From NCBI GenBank assembly GCA_002478115.1, contig DLMH01000047.1, forward strand, positions 1-24,000: DNA of 24,000 nt. Reading direction: 5' to 3'. The notes under the pieces are model-generated. The model saw only the letters and a list, made by a program, of their open reading frames with translations. It ran no database searches and was not told where the DNA came from. Shown in pieces: positions 1-9,400 of the stretch. The position numbers were made by a program, and so were the translations under genes. The first letter of the stretch is position 1. The number at the start of each line of letters is the position of its first letter. This DNA is from Candidatus Acidiferrum typicum (GTDB lineage Bacteria > Acidobacteriota > Terriglobia > Acidiferrales > UBA7541).

Positions 1-173
1 GTGTTTATGAGATAACTTCTAGCGATAGCGTTCGATACCCTACACGGCGTCTTATCTTGTGCTAAAACAAAAACTGACATCTAAATGTCCTCTCGGATTG
101 CTCCGGTAAAGTTTGCCTCGACAATGTTTGAGAAACTTGGCTATCAGCGACCTTCCCCGCTTTTTCGCAGGGA

Positions 174-404
174 TTTTTCCGCTGGTACAACGAGGAACAC
201 CGTCGCTCCGGGTTGGGCTTGCTCACCCCGGCCATGGTGCACTACAAGCAAACCGCGCTCCTCCTCGAACGGCGCCAAACCGTTCTCGATGCCGCCTATC
301 GCGTCCATCCCGAACGCTTCGTCCACCAGGCCCCCAAACCAGCAGCGGTTCCAACCGAGGTCTGGATCAACAAACCGCTCAACTTAAATGAAAAAACTCA
401 CTAA
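174..404 (+). pseudogene. C-terminal remnant of an integrase-core (IS3-type) transposase
   Basis: One reading frame gives FFRWYNEEHRRSGLGLLTPA, then a stretch with HPERFV and finally PTEVWINKP before a TAA at 402. This is the characteristic C-terminal end of rve/integrase-core transposases of the IS3 type: the last part of the catalytic domain (FxWYNxxHRHSG) plus the tail ending in VWINxP. The DDE residues should lie upstream, but the same frame before about 174 reads as unrelated sequence (WLSATFPAFSQG) and no start or first domain is present. Another frame just upstream has PLFRRDFSAG, which hints at a frameshift but is too weak to rely on. No terminal inverted repeats or target duplication could be identified. 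It is therefore a dead IS relic. The family assignment rests on recalled motifs. Confidence 0.75.
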
Positions 405-743
405 ATTCCATGAACACTGGTCTCAAACTCGTTGACGCGCGCCGAACTGGCGGGCTGCTGTTCACGTAAATATTTTCGTATACGCGCGTTCGGAGCCTGA
501 AATTTCCCTCCGAAGAGAGTCGGAATTTTTCCTTCCCAAGCGCCGTATGCACTGGGGTAGTCACTCTGACAGCTAACTCTCCCCGCGCGTCAGAAAATAA
601 GTTCCCCTCCACGCCCTGTGAAACTGATTTCTCTAATCCACTGTTAGTGATAACTTTCCTTTCGGAGCAGGACGCTGTAATTCCTGGCCAGGTGCAGACG
701 GAGGCCTCGCCACGAGAAAAGGCTGCTCTTACGGATCGTCATC
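405..743. other. intergenic stretch, no gene recognised
   Basis: This 339-bp gap separates the transposase relic from the first sugar gene. Short open frames on both strands have no recognisable motifs or convincing ribosome binding sites. It must carry the promoter of the downstream gene, but no clear -35/-10 pair could be chosen. Confidence 0.5.
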
Positions 744-1724
744 ATGAACAAACAGAACCGTCGAGCCTTTCTTCAAACTTCCGCAGCGGCACTGGCAGGC
801 AGCCTTGGCCCCGGGCGTGCCGTCGTGCTGGATGGCGCCACTCCCGGCGCTCTTTCGTTCGGCCTAAACCCCAGACTCGCATCACAGACCATAGCCTCCA
901 ACGACGGCAGGAAGCCCCTGCGGCTCGGCTTAATCATCGGCATCGGCAAGGATCCTGATGCCGCTCTGGCAAAGGTCCACGATCTTGGCCTTCCAACATG
1001 CCAAGTGTTTGTGGACGATTTCGAGCCGGAGCAAGTCGGGCGCCTGCGGCTGGCCCTCGAGAAATACGGCATCGAGGCGACTTCTCTTGTCGTCGGCGGA
1101 CCCGGAAAAGAAGTGTGGGACTTTTACCAGGGGCCTCTGACCATCGGCTTGGTTCCCCCAGAGACGCGCGCAGCCCGCCTCATGCACATCAAGAAGGCTT
1201 CGGACTTCGCCAAGCAGTGTGGCATCCCCGCCGTACAGACGCACTGCGGATTTATCCCGGAAAACCCCAACGACCAGTTATACAAGGAGACTGTGACGGC
1301 AATTCGCGAGGTGGCCGCCTACTGCAAACGCAATGGCCAAAATCTCCGTTACGAGACCGGGCAGGAGACTCCTATCACCCTGGTGCGTGCGATTCAGGAC
1401 GTTGGGACCGACAACCAGGGCGTAAACTTCGATGTCGCCAATCTCATTCTTTATGGCAAAGCAAATCCCGTCGACGCCCTCGAACTCCTCGGCCCCTATG
1501 TGCAGGGAATTCACGCCAAGGACGGTCTCTGGCCCACGAACCCGAGGGATCTCGGCGAGGAGGTTCCCATAGGCAAGGGCAAGGTAGATTTTCCCCGCAT
1601 CATCGCTCGTTTGAAGGAACTGGACTATCGCGGCGCGGTCACCATCGAACGTGAAATTTCTGGTCCGCAACAAGTGGCAGATGTTCGCAGCGCGAAGGAT
1701 TATCTGGAAAAGCTGATCGGGTAG
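744..1724 (+). CDS. Tat-exported sugar phosphate isomerase/epimerase-like TIM-barrel protein
   Basis: This 326-residue protein belongs to the xylose isomerase-like/AP-endonuclease-2 TIM-barrel superfamily. Its N-terminus carries a twin-arginine signal (NRRAFLQTSAAALAG, about residues 5-19), so the folded enzyme is probably exported to the periplasm. The barrel starts near residue 60 (GLIIGIGKDPDAAL). Likely metal ligands of the family are visible in order: Glu in RYETGQE, Asp in NFDVANL, His in GIHAKDG and Glu in TIERE near the C-terminus. The family isomerises or epimerises sugars and keto-sugars, often beside Gfo/Idh/MocA oxidoreductases, and such a gene follows 85 bp downstream. The ATG at 744 is chosen because it places the Tat motif at the very N-terminus; no strong Shine-Dalgarno is seen. 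The substrate cannot be inferred. Confidence 0.88.
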   Translation: MNKQNRRAFLQTSAAALAGSLGPGRAVVLDGATPGALSFGLNPRLASQTIASNDGRKPLRLGLIIGIGKDPDAALAKVHDLGLPTCQVFVDDFEPEQVGRLRLALEKYGIEATSLVVGGPGKEVWDFYQGPLTIGLVPPETRAARLMHIKKASDFAKQCGIPAVQTHCGFIPENPNDQLYKETVTAIREVAAYCKRNGQNLRYETGQETPITLVRAIQDVGTDNQGVNFDVANLILYGKANPVDALELLGPYVQGIHAKDGLWPTNPRDLGEEVPIGKGKVDFPRIIARLKELDYRGAVTIEREISGPQQVADVRSAKDYLEKLIG

Positions 1725-1799
1725 TTATGGCGGCATCCCAGTTCCCCGGCAAGGCAAGCGGGATGTTCGGAAGCGCATCGAACGCATGCACCCAGCGGC

Positions 1800-1805
1800 A
1801 GGAGG
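1800..1805 (+). promoter_or_regulatory. ribosome binding site AGGAGG fixing the start of the Gfo/Idh gene
   Basis: A perfect AGGAGG ends 4 bases before the ATG at 1810. An upstream in-frame ATG at 1786 lacks any such sequence, so 1810 is preferred. The resulting protein then starts MSNDCKHQ with the Tat motif near residue 18. Confidence 0.75.
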
Positions 1806-1809
1806 CAAC

Positions 1810-3120
1810 ATGTCAAACGATTGCAAGCACCAAGTGGACTCCTCAGACAAGATTGGCCGTCGAAAATTTCTGGGGGCAGCGGCGGCAAGCGCGGGCGTCA
1901 TGTTCATCAGACCGTCCTTCCTACGCGGCACGGCCGCCAACCCCGCCGTCCGCGTGGGCCTGCTTGGTTGCGGCGGTCGGGGCACCGAGGACGCAGCGAA
2001 TCTCATCGACACGGGTGGTGTTCGCGTCGTCGCATTGGCTGACTTATTTCAAGACCAACTCGACACGGCCCGTGCGCACTTCGATCAGATCCAGCAAGCC
2101 AAAGGGTATCCCGCCGTGGACTCGTCGCAACTCTTCGTTGGCCCCAGCGCCTACCAGCAGATCGCAACCTCCAAGGAATTGGATGCCGTCGTAATCGCCA
2201 CGCCGCCCTATTATCATCCCCAGCATTTGGAGGCTGTCGTCGCCGCCGGCAAGCACGTTTATCTCGAGAAGCCGGTGGCGGTCGATGTGCCCGGCGCGTT
2301 AAGGGTGATCGAAGTCGGCAAACGTGCCGAAGGAAAGTTGAGCCTTGATGTAGGGTTCCAGATCCGTGATTGCCCGCCCTTTGTGGAACTGGTCCGGCGT
2401 ATCCATAACGGAGCGCTCGGCAACATTGTCTGTGGCGAAGCCCATTACCTCGCCGGCTACCTCGACCGGCCGGCCTGGCCCAAAGCTTCACCCGTCGAGC
2501 GTCGCCTCCGCAACTGGGTCTATGACCGCACGCTTTCCGGGGACATCATCGTGGAACAGAACATTCACGTGATCGACATTTGCAATTGGATCCTTAAGGC
2601 TCACCCTCTGAAAGCTTCCGCAACGGGTGGGCGCTTGGGCCGTCCGACCGACGGAGACGTCTACGGCAACTACAATGTCCTCTTCCAGTATCCCGATGGA
2701 GTTGATGTCACCTTCAGCTCCACGCAGTTTGCAAAGGGCTGGTGGGACGTCACCGAACGCTTTTTCGGCACCAAGGGTACCTCGCAATCTCCCTATACCG
2801 GGCCGCTTGGCATCTGGGGTGACGATCCTTGGCAGTCGCCGGGTTCCGTTGCGAAGGATTCGCCCGATTCCAAAGGTTTTTCAGCTACCGGGAACTTCAG
2901 CTCCAACCTCGAATTCGCCGACTCGGAAAAGAAGAAGGCCTTCGTTGAAAGCATCACGACCGGTAATTTCCATAATCAGGCTGCCAAGGGCGCGGAATCT
3001 GCCCTTTCCTGCATGATGGCGCGCTCGGCTGCCTACACTGGACGCGAAGTCACCTGGGATGAACTGATGAAGTCCACCGAGGTGTGGGATCCAAGGATTG
3101 ACTTGAACAAACTGGGCTGA
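1810..3120 (+). CDS. Tat-exported Gfo/Idh/MocA family oxidoreductase
   Basis: This is a 436-residue NAD(P)-dependent sugar dehydrogenase-like protein. A twin-arginine signal (GRRKFLGAAAASAG) is followed by the Rossmann fold with the dinucleotide motif GLLGCGGRG at the start of the mature part. The family signature EKPVAVDV is clear, and a C-terminal Gfo/Idh beta-sheet domain runs from about HYLAGYLDRP to the end. Tat export fits enzymes that fold around a tightly bound cofactor before secretion, as in glucose-fructose oxidoreductase. Known family reactions include oxidation of a sugar hydroxyl to a keto group. Placement between two TIM-barrel isomerase/epimerase genes on the same strand (85 bp and 114 bp gaps) suggests a shared sugar pathway. 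The size is normal for the exported subfamily. The exact substrate is unknown. Confidence 0.92.
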   Translation: MSNDCKHQVDSSDKIGRRKFLGAAAASAGVMFIRPSFLRGTAANPAVRVGLLGCGGRGTEDAANLIDTGGVRVVALADLFQDQLDTARAHFDQIQQAKGYPAVDSSQLFVGPSAYQQIATSKELDAVVIATPPYYHPQHLEAVVAAGKHVYLEKPVAVDVPGALRVIEVGKRAEGKLSLDVGFQIRDCPPFVELVRRIHNGALGNIVCGEAHYLAGYLDRPAWPKASPVERRLRNWVYDRTLSGDIIVEQNIHVIDICNWILKAHPLKASATGGRLGRPTDGDVYGNYNVLFQYPDGVDVTFSSTQFAKGWWDVTERFFGTKGTSQSPYTGPLGIWGDDPWQSPGSVAKDSPDSKGFSATGNFSSNLEFADSEKKKAFVESITTGNFHNQAAKGAESALSCMMARSAAYTGREVTWDELMKSTEVWDPRIDLNKLG

Positions 3121-3234
3121 GGTTGCGACGCTGGGTTCAGTTTTCTTCTCGACTGGATTCGGCCGTGGTTTCCTTGCTTTGAGAAGTCACGGACGAAACG
3201 GCGCCTGCCACTAAGCCTCCCTTGAGGTGTGCAG

Positions 3235-4176
3235 ATGAGCAAGGTATCACGCCGTAACTTTCTGAAGTCTTCAGTCACAGCGGCCTGGGCGTCCGGCCTT
3301 GGCGGCGGGGTCGCTGGATCTCTCGTGGCTGCTCCCGGCGGCTCAGCGTCCGGCGCAGCTAAGCTCACGCCATTCCCCGCAGCACTTTCGATTAAGAAGG
3401 GCTTGGTCTTTGACATGCTGCCCCCCAGCCTCAGCTACTCCGATCGCTTCAAGATGGCGCGTGACGTTGGCTTTGACGTGGTGCAGGCACCTACCACGCC
3501 CGACGAACATACGGCCGAGGAGATCAAGAACGCCGCCGCCGCTGCGAATATCCGCATCGACTCCGTGATGAACATGGATCACTGGAAGTACCCGCTGTCG
3601 TCAGACGACCCGGAGGTGGTGGAAAAAAGCCTGGCGGGAATGCGGACCTCGCTCCACAATGCCAAGCTCTGGGGTTCGGGCGCGGTGCTGCTCGTCCCAG
3701 CCGTGGTGAATCCGGCCACGTCCTACCGCGACGCTTGGACGCGTTCTCAGAAGGAGATCCGCAAGCTGATTCCCCTCGCTGAGGAACTGAAAATCATGAT
3801 TGCCCTCGAGGAAGTTTGGAACAAGTTCCTGCTGAGCCCCCTCGAAATGGCCAAGTACATCGCCGAGTTCCAGAGTCCGTGGATCAAGGCCTGGTTCGAC
3901 GTTGGCAACGTGCTCCTCTACGGATATCCGCAAGACTGGATCCGCACGCTCGGCAAGGACATCGTCAACGTCCACCTCAAAGACTTCAAGCGCAAGGAAA
4001 ATGGTTACGCCTGGGTAAACTTAGGCGAAGGCGACGTGGACTGGCCCGCGGTGCGCCAGGCTTTCGCCGAAATAGGCTACTCCGGAAGCGCCATCGCGGA
4101 GCTCGCGGGCGGCGACGAGGCCTATCTGCGTGACGTCAGTCGCCGCATTGACCGGCTGCTCCTCGGCCGCCTGTAA
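3235..4176 (+). CDS. second Tat-exported sugar phosphate isomerase/epimerase-like protein
   Basis: This 313-residue TIM-barrel protein is of the same superfamily as the gene at 744 but not a close copy. It begins MSKVSRRNFLKSSVTAAWA, a textbook twin-arginine signal. The barrel is visible from FDMLPPSLSYSDRF onward, with family-type metal ligands Glu in ALEEVWN, Asp in WFDVGNVLLYG, His in NVHLKDF and Glu in AIAEL. GAGG at 3224-3227 sits 7 bases before the ATG at 3235, which is why this start is preferred to the in-frame GTG at 3229. It probably acts in the periplasm with the upstream Gfo/Idh oxidoreductase. The next gene is convergent, so this is the last gene of the group. Confidence 0.88.
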   Translation: MSKVSRRNFLKSSVTAAWASGLGGGVAGSLVAAPGGSASGAAKLTPFPAALSIKKGLVFDMLPPSLSYSDRFKMARDVGFDVVQAPTTPDEHTAEEIKNAAAAANIRIDSVMNMDHWKYPLSSDDPEVVEKSLAGMRTSLHNAKLWGSGAVLLVPAVVNPATSYRDAWTRSQKEIRKLIPLAEELKIMIALEEVWNKFLLSPLEMAKYIAEFQSPWIKAWFDVGNVLLYGYPQDWIRTLGKDIVNVHLKDFKRKENGYAWVNLGEGDVDWPAVRQAFAEIGYSGSAIAELAGGDEAYLRDVSRRIDRLLLGRL

Positions 4177-4274
4177 GCGCAGGTGTACCGGCATTCCGGC
4201 CGGCATGCAGCGCGGATAACCCGCAAAAGATGGGCTCTACAGAGGTGCAATCGATGGATGGCGAATGGAAAGGG

Positions 4275-4303
4275 TGGCTGGAAGCGTTTTTATTTCCCAG
4301 CCA
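4275..4303 (-). terminator. possible hairpin terminator of the ASPIC/FG-GAP gene
   Basis: TGGCTGG and CCAGCCA form a perfect 7-bp stem around a 15-base loop. The stem overlaps the last codons and stop of the minus-strand gene. There is no clean T-run behind it, so function is uncertain. Confidence 0.3.
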
Positions 4304-6071
4304 ATTCTTTCACCTTGAGCACGCGATCGCCCGCTACATCCTGCAGCGCTTGGACCGTTCCGGAAGGCCAGCGGATTTCCACGAGTTTAGCGTTCGTGTC
4401 ATTGCCAAGACCAAAGTGCACCGGGCCGTGGCTGGAAGAAGCATAGCCGACACTGGTGGTCATGTGGTTGTACTGCGCGCCTGCTGAGGTCACCACCTTC
4501 ACCACAGCTCCAATTCCGTCACGATTGCTCTTGGTGCCCTCCAGCGCAACATCCAGCCAGTGCCCTGCGCCCTCCGTTCGATTCATCCAAATCTCCGCAT
4601 CTTTGCCGAGCGCCGTGACCACAACATCCACGCGGCCGTCTCCGTCAAAATCTCCAAACGCCAGACCTCGATGCCGGGCTGGGGGAGCCGCGTCCAAGCC
4701 AGCTTCAGCGGTCAGGGCCTGCCATTGGCCGCTTGCACCCAGATTGCGAAATACCGTGTTGGGTTGCTCGATATCCATACCGGGCTTCGGAACGAACTCC
4801 ACATGCCCCCTTGCGATGAACAGGTCTTTCCAACCATCGTTATCAAAGTCATAAAAGCCGGGGCCATAGCCCGCCATGGAGCGGCTGAGCTGCCGCATCC
4901 CACTGGCATAGGTAACTTCCTCGAATCCCTTGCCGGCCTTGTTCCGATAGATGGGGAATGTCTGGTTATTCAAGGCGGCGAATACTATGTCCGGGTAACC
5001 ATCATTGTTGTAATCGCGAAAATCGAGGCCCATGCCGGAAATAAATTCGCCGTCCTCCACTAAGGCGACGCCCTGCGAAAAAGCGACTTCTTCGAATTTT
5101 TTCCCCGTGTTGTGGAGCAGAAAGTTGTAGGACGTATCGTTGGTGATGAACAAATCAGGCCGGCCGTCGAGATCGTAATCCGCCATTCCCACTCCCATGC
5201 CCTTGCCCACCAAATCCCGAATCCCCCACTTTTCGGAGGCGTCTTCAAAGGTTCCGTCGCCGCGGTTCAGGAACAACTGGTTGGGCTGGCCCTCATAAAA
5301 TTTTGGACTGCAATAGTCGTAACCTGTCGAGGGGCCGCACAGATGCTCTGTTTTCAGGTTCCACTGCAGGTAATTCACCACGAACAAATCCAGCAGGCCA
5401 TCGTTATTCACATCCACCCAGACGGCAGCATTGGCCCAGAGGGGACCGTACTTTGGATCGTTCCAGCGATCGAGTCCGGCTTTCGCGGTCACATTCGTGA
5501 AGGTGCCGTCGCCATTGTTGTGATAGAGCGAGTTGCCGCGCACCCCGGCGATGAAAATGTCCGGGAATCCATCGTTGTCGTAATCGCCGACGGCCACGCC
5601 CATGTCATAGCCGGCGCCGGTCAGACCGGCTTCCTTTGTGACATCCGTGAAGACGCCATTTCCATCATTTTGAAAAAGGCGGTTGGAAAATTTTGCGGCG
5701 TCTTTTTTCAGCGTTTCGATATTGGCGCCATTGGCAAAAAAAATATCGGGGCGCCCATCTTTGTTGTAGTCAAAGACAGCGACGCCGCCAGCCATGGTTG
5801 CAGGAGCGTGGGGAAACTTTGGAGTTTCGTCGGATTCCACGCGGAAGGGCATGCTGTTCAGGGCAAATTTAATCTGCGCCGCCGCAGCGGTATTCGCTGC
5901 ACGAATGCCGCGCGTGGGCGAAAAACAATATGATGCGAAAGTGCCGCCAAGAAGCGAAAGCAACTTTCGGCGGCTCGTTGCCCCAACAGGCGCTTCACGA
6001 CGCCTTGCACGATCCAGCACGGAACCTGCCTCCTTTGGCTGCCACGGCCGCGGCGCACATCGCATGATCAT
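4290..6071 (-). CDS. CRTAC1-like FG-GAP/VCBS repeat protein with C-terminal ASPIC/UnbV domain
   Basis: This is a 593-residue secreted protein. After a basic N-terminus comes SRRKLLSLLGGTFASY (about residues 33-48), a Tat-like or ordinary signal segment. Seven FG-GAP/VCBS repeats follow, each with a calcium-loop motif of the DxDxDGxxD kind: DYNKDGRPD, DYDNDGFPD, DVNNDGLLD, DYDLDGRPD, DYNNDGYPD, DFDNDGWKD and DFDGDGRVD. They should form a beta-propeller. The C-terminal ASPIC/UnbV domain includes HWLDVALEG, SSSHGPVHFGLG and EIRWPSGTVQ. Such proteins are abundant in Acidobacteria and Planctomycetes near TonB receptors and TPR genes, but their biochemical role is not settled; ligand binding or scaffolding is likely. 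The gene is divergent from the receptor gene at 6439. The N-terminal start is uncertain because ATGs at 6071 and 6066 are both possible. Confidence 0.9.
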   Translation of the reverse strand: MIMRCAPRPWQPKEAGSVLDRARRREAPVGATSRRKLLSLLGGTFASYCFSPTRGIRAANTAAAAQIKFALNSMPFRVESDETPKFPHAPATMAGGVAVFDYNKDGRPDIFFANGANIETLKKDAAKFSNRLFQNDGNGVFTDVTKEAGLTGAGYDMGVAVGDYDNDGFPDIFIAGVRGNSLYHNNGDGTFTNVTAKAGLDRWNDPKYGPLWANAAVWVDVNNDGLLDLFVVNYLQWNLKTEHLCGPSTGYDYCSPKFYEGQPNQLFLNRGDGTFEDASEKWGIRDLVGKGMGVGMADYDLDGRPDLFITNDTSYNFLLHNTGKKFEEVAFSQGVALVEDGEFISGMGLDFRDYNNDGYPDIVFAALNNQTFPIYRNKAGKGFEEVTYASGMRQLSRSMAGYGPGFYDFDNDGWKDLFIARGHVEFVPKPGMDIEQPNTVFRNLGASGQWQALTAEAGLDAAPPARHRGLAFGDFDGDGRVDVVVTALGKDAEIWMNRTEGAGHWLDVALEGTKSNRDGIGAVVKVVTSAGAQYNHMTTSVGYASSSHGPVHFGLGNDTNAKLVEIRWPSGTVQALQDVAGDRVLKVKELAGK

Positions 6072-6331
6072 CTTCTCACAGTTGCAAAATGGCGTCCTTG
6101 CGCCTGCTCAGCTCACCCCTGCAATCCCAAGAGGTTCATTCGTTACGTGATCACTCCTAATTTACGCCGGAACGGCCCCAGCCCACTGGTCCGGGATCGC
6201 TTCCGGTAAGGAGTTCAGGTTGCTGGCCTGGCCGGTGAATAGGCCCCTTTGGCACGTCTCTGGGGGCCCGGGCAGGGCTCAGCAAAACGATTTTGTATGG
6301 CAGTTTCTTTGCGGTTTCAGCAAAAATTTGC

Positions 6332-6360
6332 TTGACATGGATTCGACAACGTAATAAATA
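6332..6360 (+). promoter_or_regulatory. candidate sigma-70-type promoter of the TonB receptor gene
   Basis: A perfect TTGACA at 6332-6337 is followed after 17 bases by TAAATA at 6355-6360. The -10 match is only moderate; TAATAA at 6352 is an alternative with a short spacer. The location about 80 bases before the start codon fits. Confidence 0.5.
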
Positions 6361-6367
6361 AGAATCA

Positions 6368-6385
6368 ACCGTTAGCCTTAACGGT
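6368..6385. promoter_or_regulatory. perfect inverted repeat just downstream of the -10 box, operator candidate
   Basis: ACCGTTA (6368-6374) and TAACGGT (6379-6385) form perfect 7-bp arms around GCCT. The repeat sits where transcription would start from the promoter at 6332-6360, a typical repressor position. A role as a 5' UTR hairpin is also possible. Confidence 0.45.
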
Positions 6386-6438
6386 GAGTCTTAGGGTGAT
6401 GTCTAGAATGTCTTGCCAGTCGGCAAGAGGGGTGAAAA

Positions 6439-9400
6439 ATGAACCGAAGTACCATTTCGTGTGTTTTTGGTCGTCTTTTTTATTTTAAATCATTAAATCT
6501 AAAGTACTTGGCGATCCTGATCCTGGCCATGCTTAGCCTGCCGTTCCTGGCTTATGCACAGAACGCCACCATCATTGGCACAATCACCGACCCGTCGGGT
6601 GCGGTGGTTCCCAACGTCACAATAACGATTACCCAGGTCGAAACTGGCCGTGCCACTGTCCTCACATCGAATGATGCCGGGCAATTCGTGGCTCCCGATA
6701 TTCCCATCGGCCACTACAATGTGAAAGCCTCGGTTACCGGATTCAAGGTAGCAGAACGCCTAGGGCTCGTGCTGTACGAAAACGATCGCACGCGCGTTGA
6801 CTTCCAATTGCAACTTGGCACCACGGCGCAATCTGTTTCCGTGGAAGCCAACCCCATCGCTGTGCAAACCGACACGGGTGAAATCAGCAACGTGATTAAC
6901 GGGACACAGGTGTTGCAGCTTGCCACCAACGGCCGTAGCATTTACACCCTGGCCACCCTGGTCCCGGGAGCTTCCAACAATATGACCGACGACCAAGCGC
7001 CGAGCTCAACCAGCGGCGATAACAGCGTGAGTTACAATGGTTTGCGGCTGGGTCACAACATCTATCTAATGGACGGCGCGGAATCGGACGACCGGGGCAG
7101 CGGGGGCAAAATCCAACTCATGCCCTCCCTGGACGCGGTCGCGGAGTTCAACGTCATGACCTCAAACTACAGCCCGGAGTACGGCTTGTCTTCGGCCGGA
7201 ACCGTGGCCCTGGTTTTCAAATCGGGAACCCAGACGCTCCATGCCAGTGCCTGGGAGTTCATACGCAACAATGCCTTCGACGCGAACAGCTACAGTGCCA
7301 ACGCCGCCGGTCAGAAAACACCCGAACTCAGGTTTAACACCTTCGGCTTCAACGTCGGCGGGCCCGTTACCTTCGGGCATCTCTACAATCCCAGCAAGAC
7401 CAAGACCTTCTTCTTCTACAACATGGAATGGCGCAAACTGATTCAAGGAGGCTCCATCACTCAGACGGTTCCGGACACAGCCACGTACCAAGGTGGAGGA
7501 GGGCTCGCAGCAAATGTCCCCACGCTAACAACTGCGGCACTCGCCGCTCTTGCCGCCCCTGGCGCCGCGGGCGTACCACCAAATCTGGCCGCCTTGGCGA
7601 CGGATATCAATGCTCATAATCTGACACCGGGCGCGGCGTTCCCCACCACCGGCCCCTACGCGCTGTCGAATTATTTGGATCCCAATGCACAACTCCTGCT
7701 GAAGGCGGGCATTTTCCCTGCAAACAACACCACCTCCGGCGGCGCCCCCGCATTCTTCGGCGGCGCGAACCTCCCCACCAACGTGAAGGAAGAACTCGTC
7801 CGAATCGACCACCACTTCAACGATAAGGTGTCAATCTTTGGCCATTGGGCCCAGGACGCCGTGTCCCAGACCACAAGCACTACGCTGTGGTCCGACGATA
7901 ACGTGCCCTCGATAGGCACCGTTTTCAACAACCCCTCGAAGAGCGGCACCATTCACCTCATGCACACCATTAGTCCCAATCTGATGAACGAGATTGCCTA
8001 CAACTACGGCGGCAACAGCATCCTCTTTACGCCGGTGGGCATATACGCGCAGCCTTCGGGCTTCAGCGTTCCGGGATACCTCCAGACGGCTGTCGGGCTG
8101 CCAAACGAAAACACCCTTAACCGGATTCCCGGCATCAGCCTAAGCGGCATCGCAAATTACGACGTCTCCGAGGTGCCCTGGACCAATATTGCTGCTGACA
8201 ATCAGCTCCGTGATGACCTCTCCTGGACCAAAGGCACACACCAGCTCAAGATGGGCTTTAGCTGGGCGCGGTACGCAAAAGTCCAGCAACTCTTCGGCAA
8301 CACGCAAGCCGCAGCTTCCTTCAATGGCCAATGGACAGGCAACTCTTTTGCCGACTTCCTGCTGGGTATGGACAGCGGCTACAGCCAACTGGCGCTGCAA
8401 GACAGCGGTCATTGGCCGAACATTTCGACGGCTGCCTATATTCTGGACAACTGGCGTGCGACTCGCCGCTTGACTCTGAATCTGGGCCTGCGCTGGGACG
8501 GCATCCCGCATGCCACGGAATCAAATCACCGTGATGCCAACTTTTACCCCAACCTGTATACTACCGCCAACGCGGCGGTCCTAACCGCGACGGGCACCAT
8601 CGCGCCACCCTGCGCCGCGCCCTGCGTCGGCACCCCGGCCGCGGCTTTCGGCGCCAGCCCCAATCCCATCCTCGCCAAGTTGGGCAGTATATTTTATCTC
8701 AACGGTATTGGCATCATCGGCGAGAATGGCATTCCCGCCGGTTTTGTCCAAAACCACTGGAACAATTGGGGTCCGCGTCTCGGCTTCGCCTACGATCTCA
8801 CCGGCACGGGCAAGACCATCGTGCGCGGCGGCTTCGGCATAATGTTCGAGCGCGTGCAGGGCAACGACATGTACGACAGCGGCGGCAATGAGCCCTTCAG
8901 CGATAACATAAGCCTCGGAAACGTAGCGTTTTCGAACCCCGGCCTTAACTTGGCCACGGGCACGGCCCCGGTATCACCCATCCCGGTGCCCAGCATTAAT
9001 GAAGGTCTTATGTCGAACGATTACAAGAACCCTACGAGCTACCAGTACAGCGTCGGTATTCAACAACAATTAGGGCGCGAGTCCGTACTCTCGATAGCCT
9101 ATGTTGGCAACCAGAACCGCCATCAGACCACCTCAGCGGAGTTGAACCTTCCGCCCGAGAGCGACCTGGCGGCCCTTACGGGGCATACGGACACCCTTCC
9201 CTATCTTCAGGCGGTTCCGTATACCGGCTTTGACGACATCAACATGTTCCAAAATGACATTAACTCACACTATAACGGATTGCAGATCCAACTCCGCTCG
9301 CGTCTGAAGCAGGATTTGACCTTCCAAGGCGCATTCACCTGGTCGCGCTCCATTGACCCGTCGACCGGTGGCGATGATACCAACGAGTCCCCCAACCCCT

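Larger units (their letters stand above)
6072..6438. other. divergent intergenic control region
   Basis: This 367-bp space lies between two divergent genes and has no coding sequence I can support. The receptor-proximal third holds a promoter candidate and an inverted repeat (listed separately). AGCAAAAATTTGCT at 6319-6332, a 14-bp palindrome with one mismatched pair, overlaps the first base of the -35 box and could be another regulator site. No promoter for the minus-strand gene could be chosen. Confidence 0.5.

Noticed and set aside
379..743. small open frames before the first sugar gene
   Set aside because: There are no recognisable motifs, and composition and starts look random.
5112..5933. 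273-residue open frame on the plus strand
   Set aside because: It is antisense to the FG-GAP repeats; its Val/Ile/His periodicity comes from the repeated calcium-loop codons.
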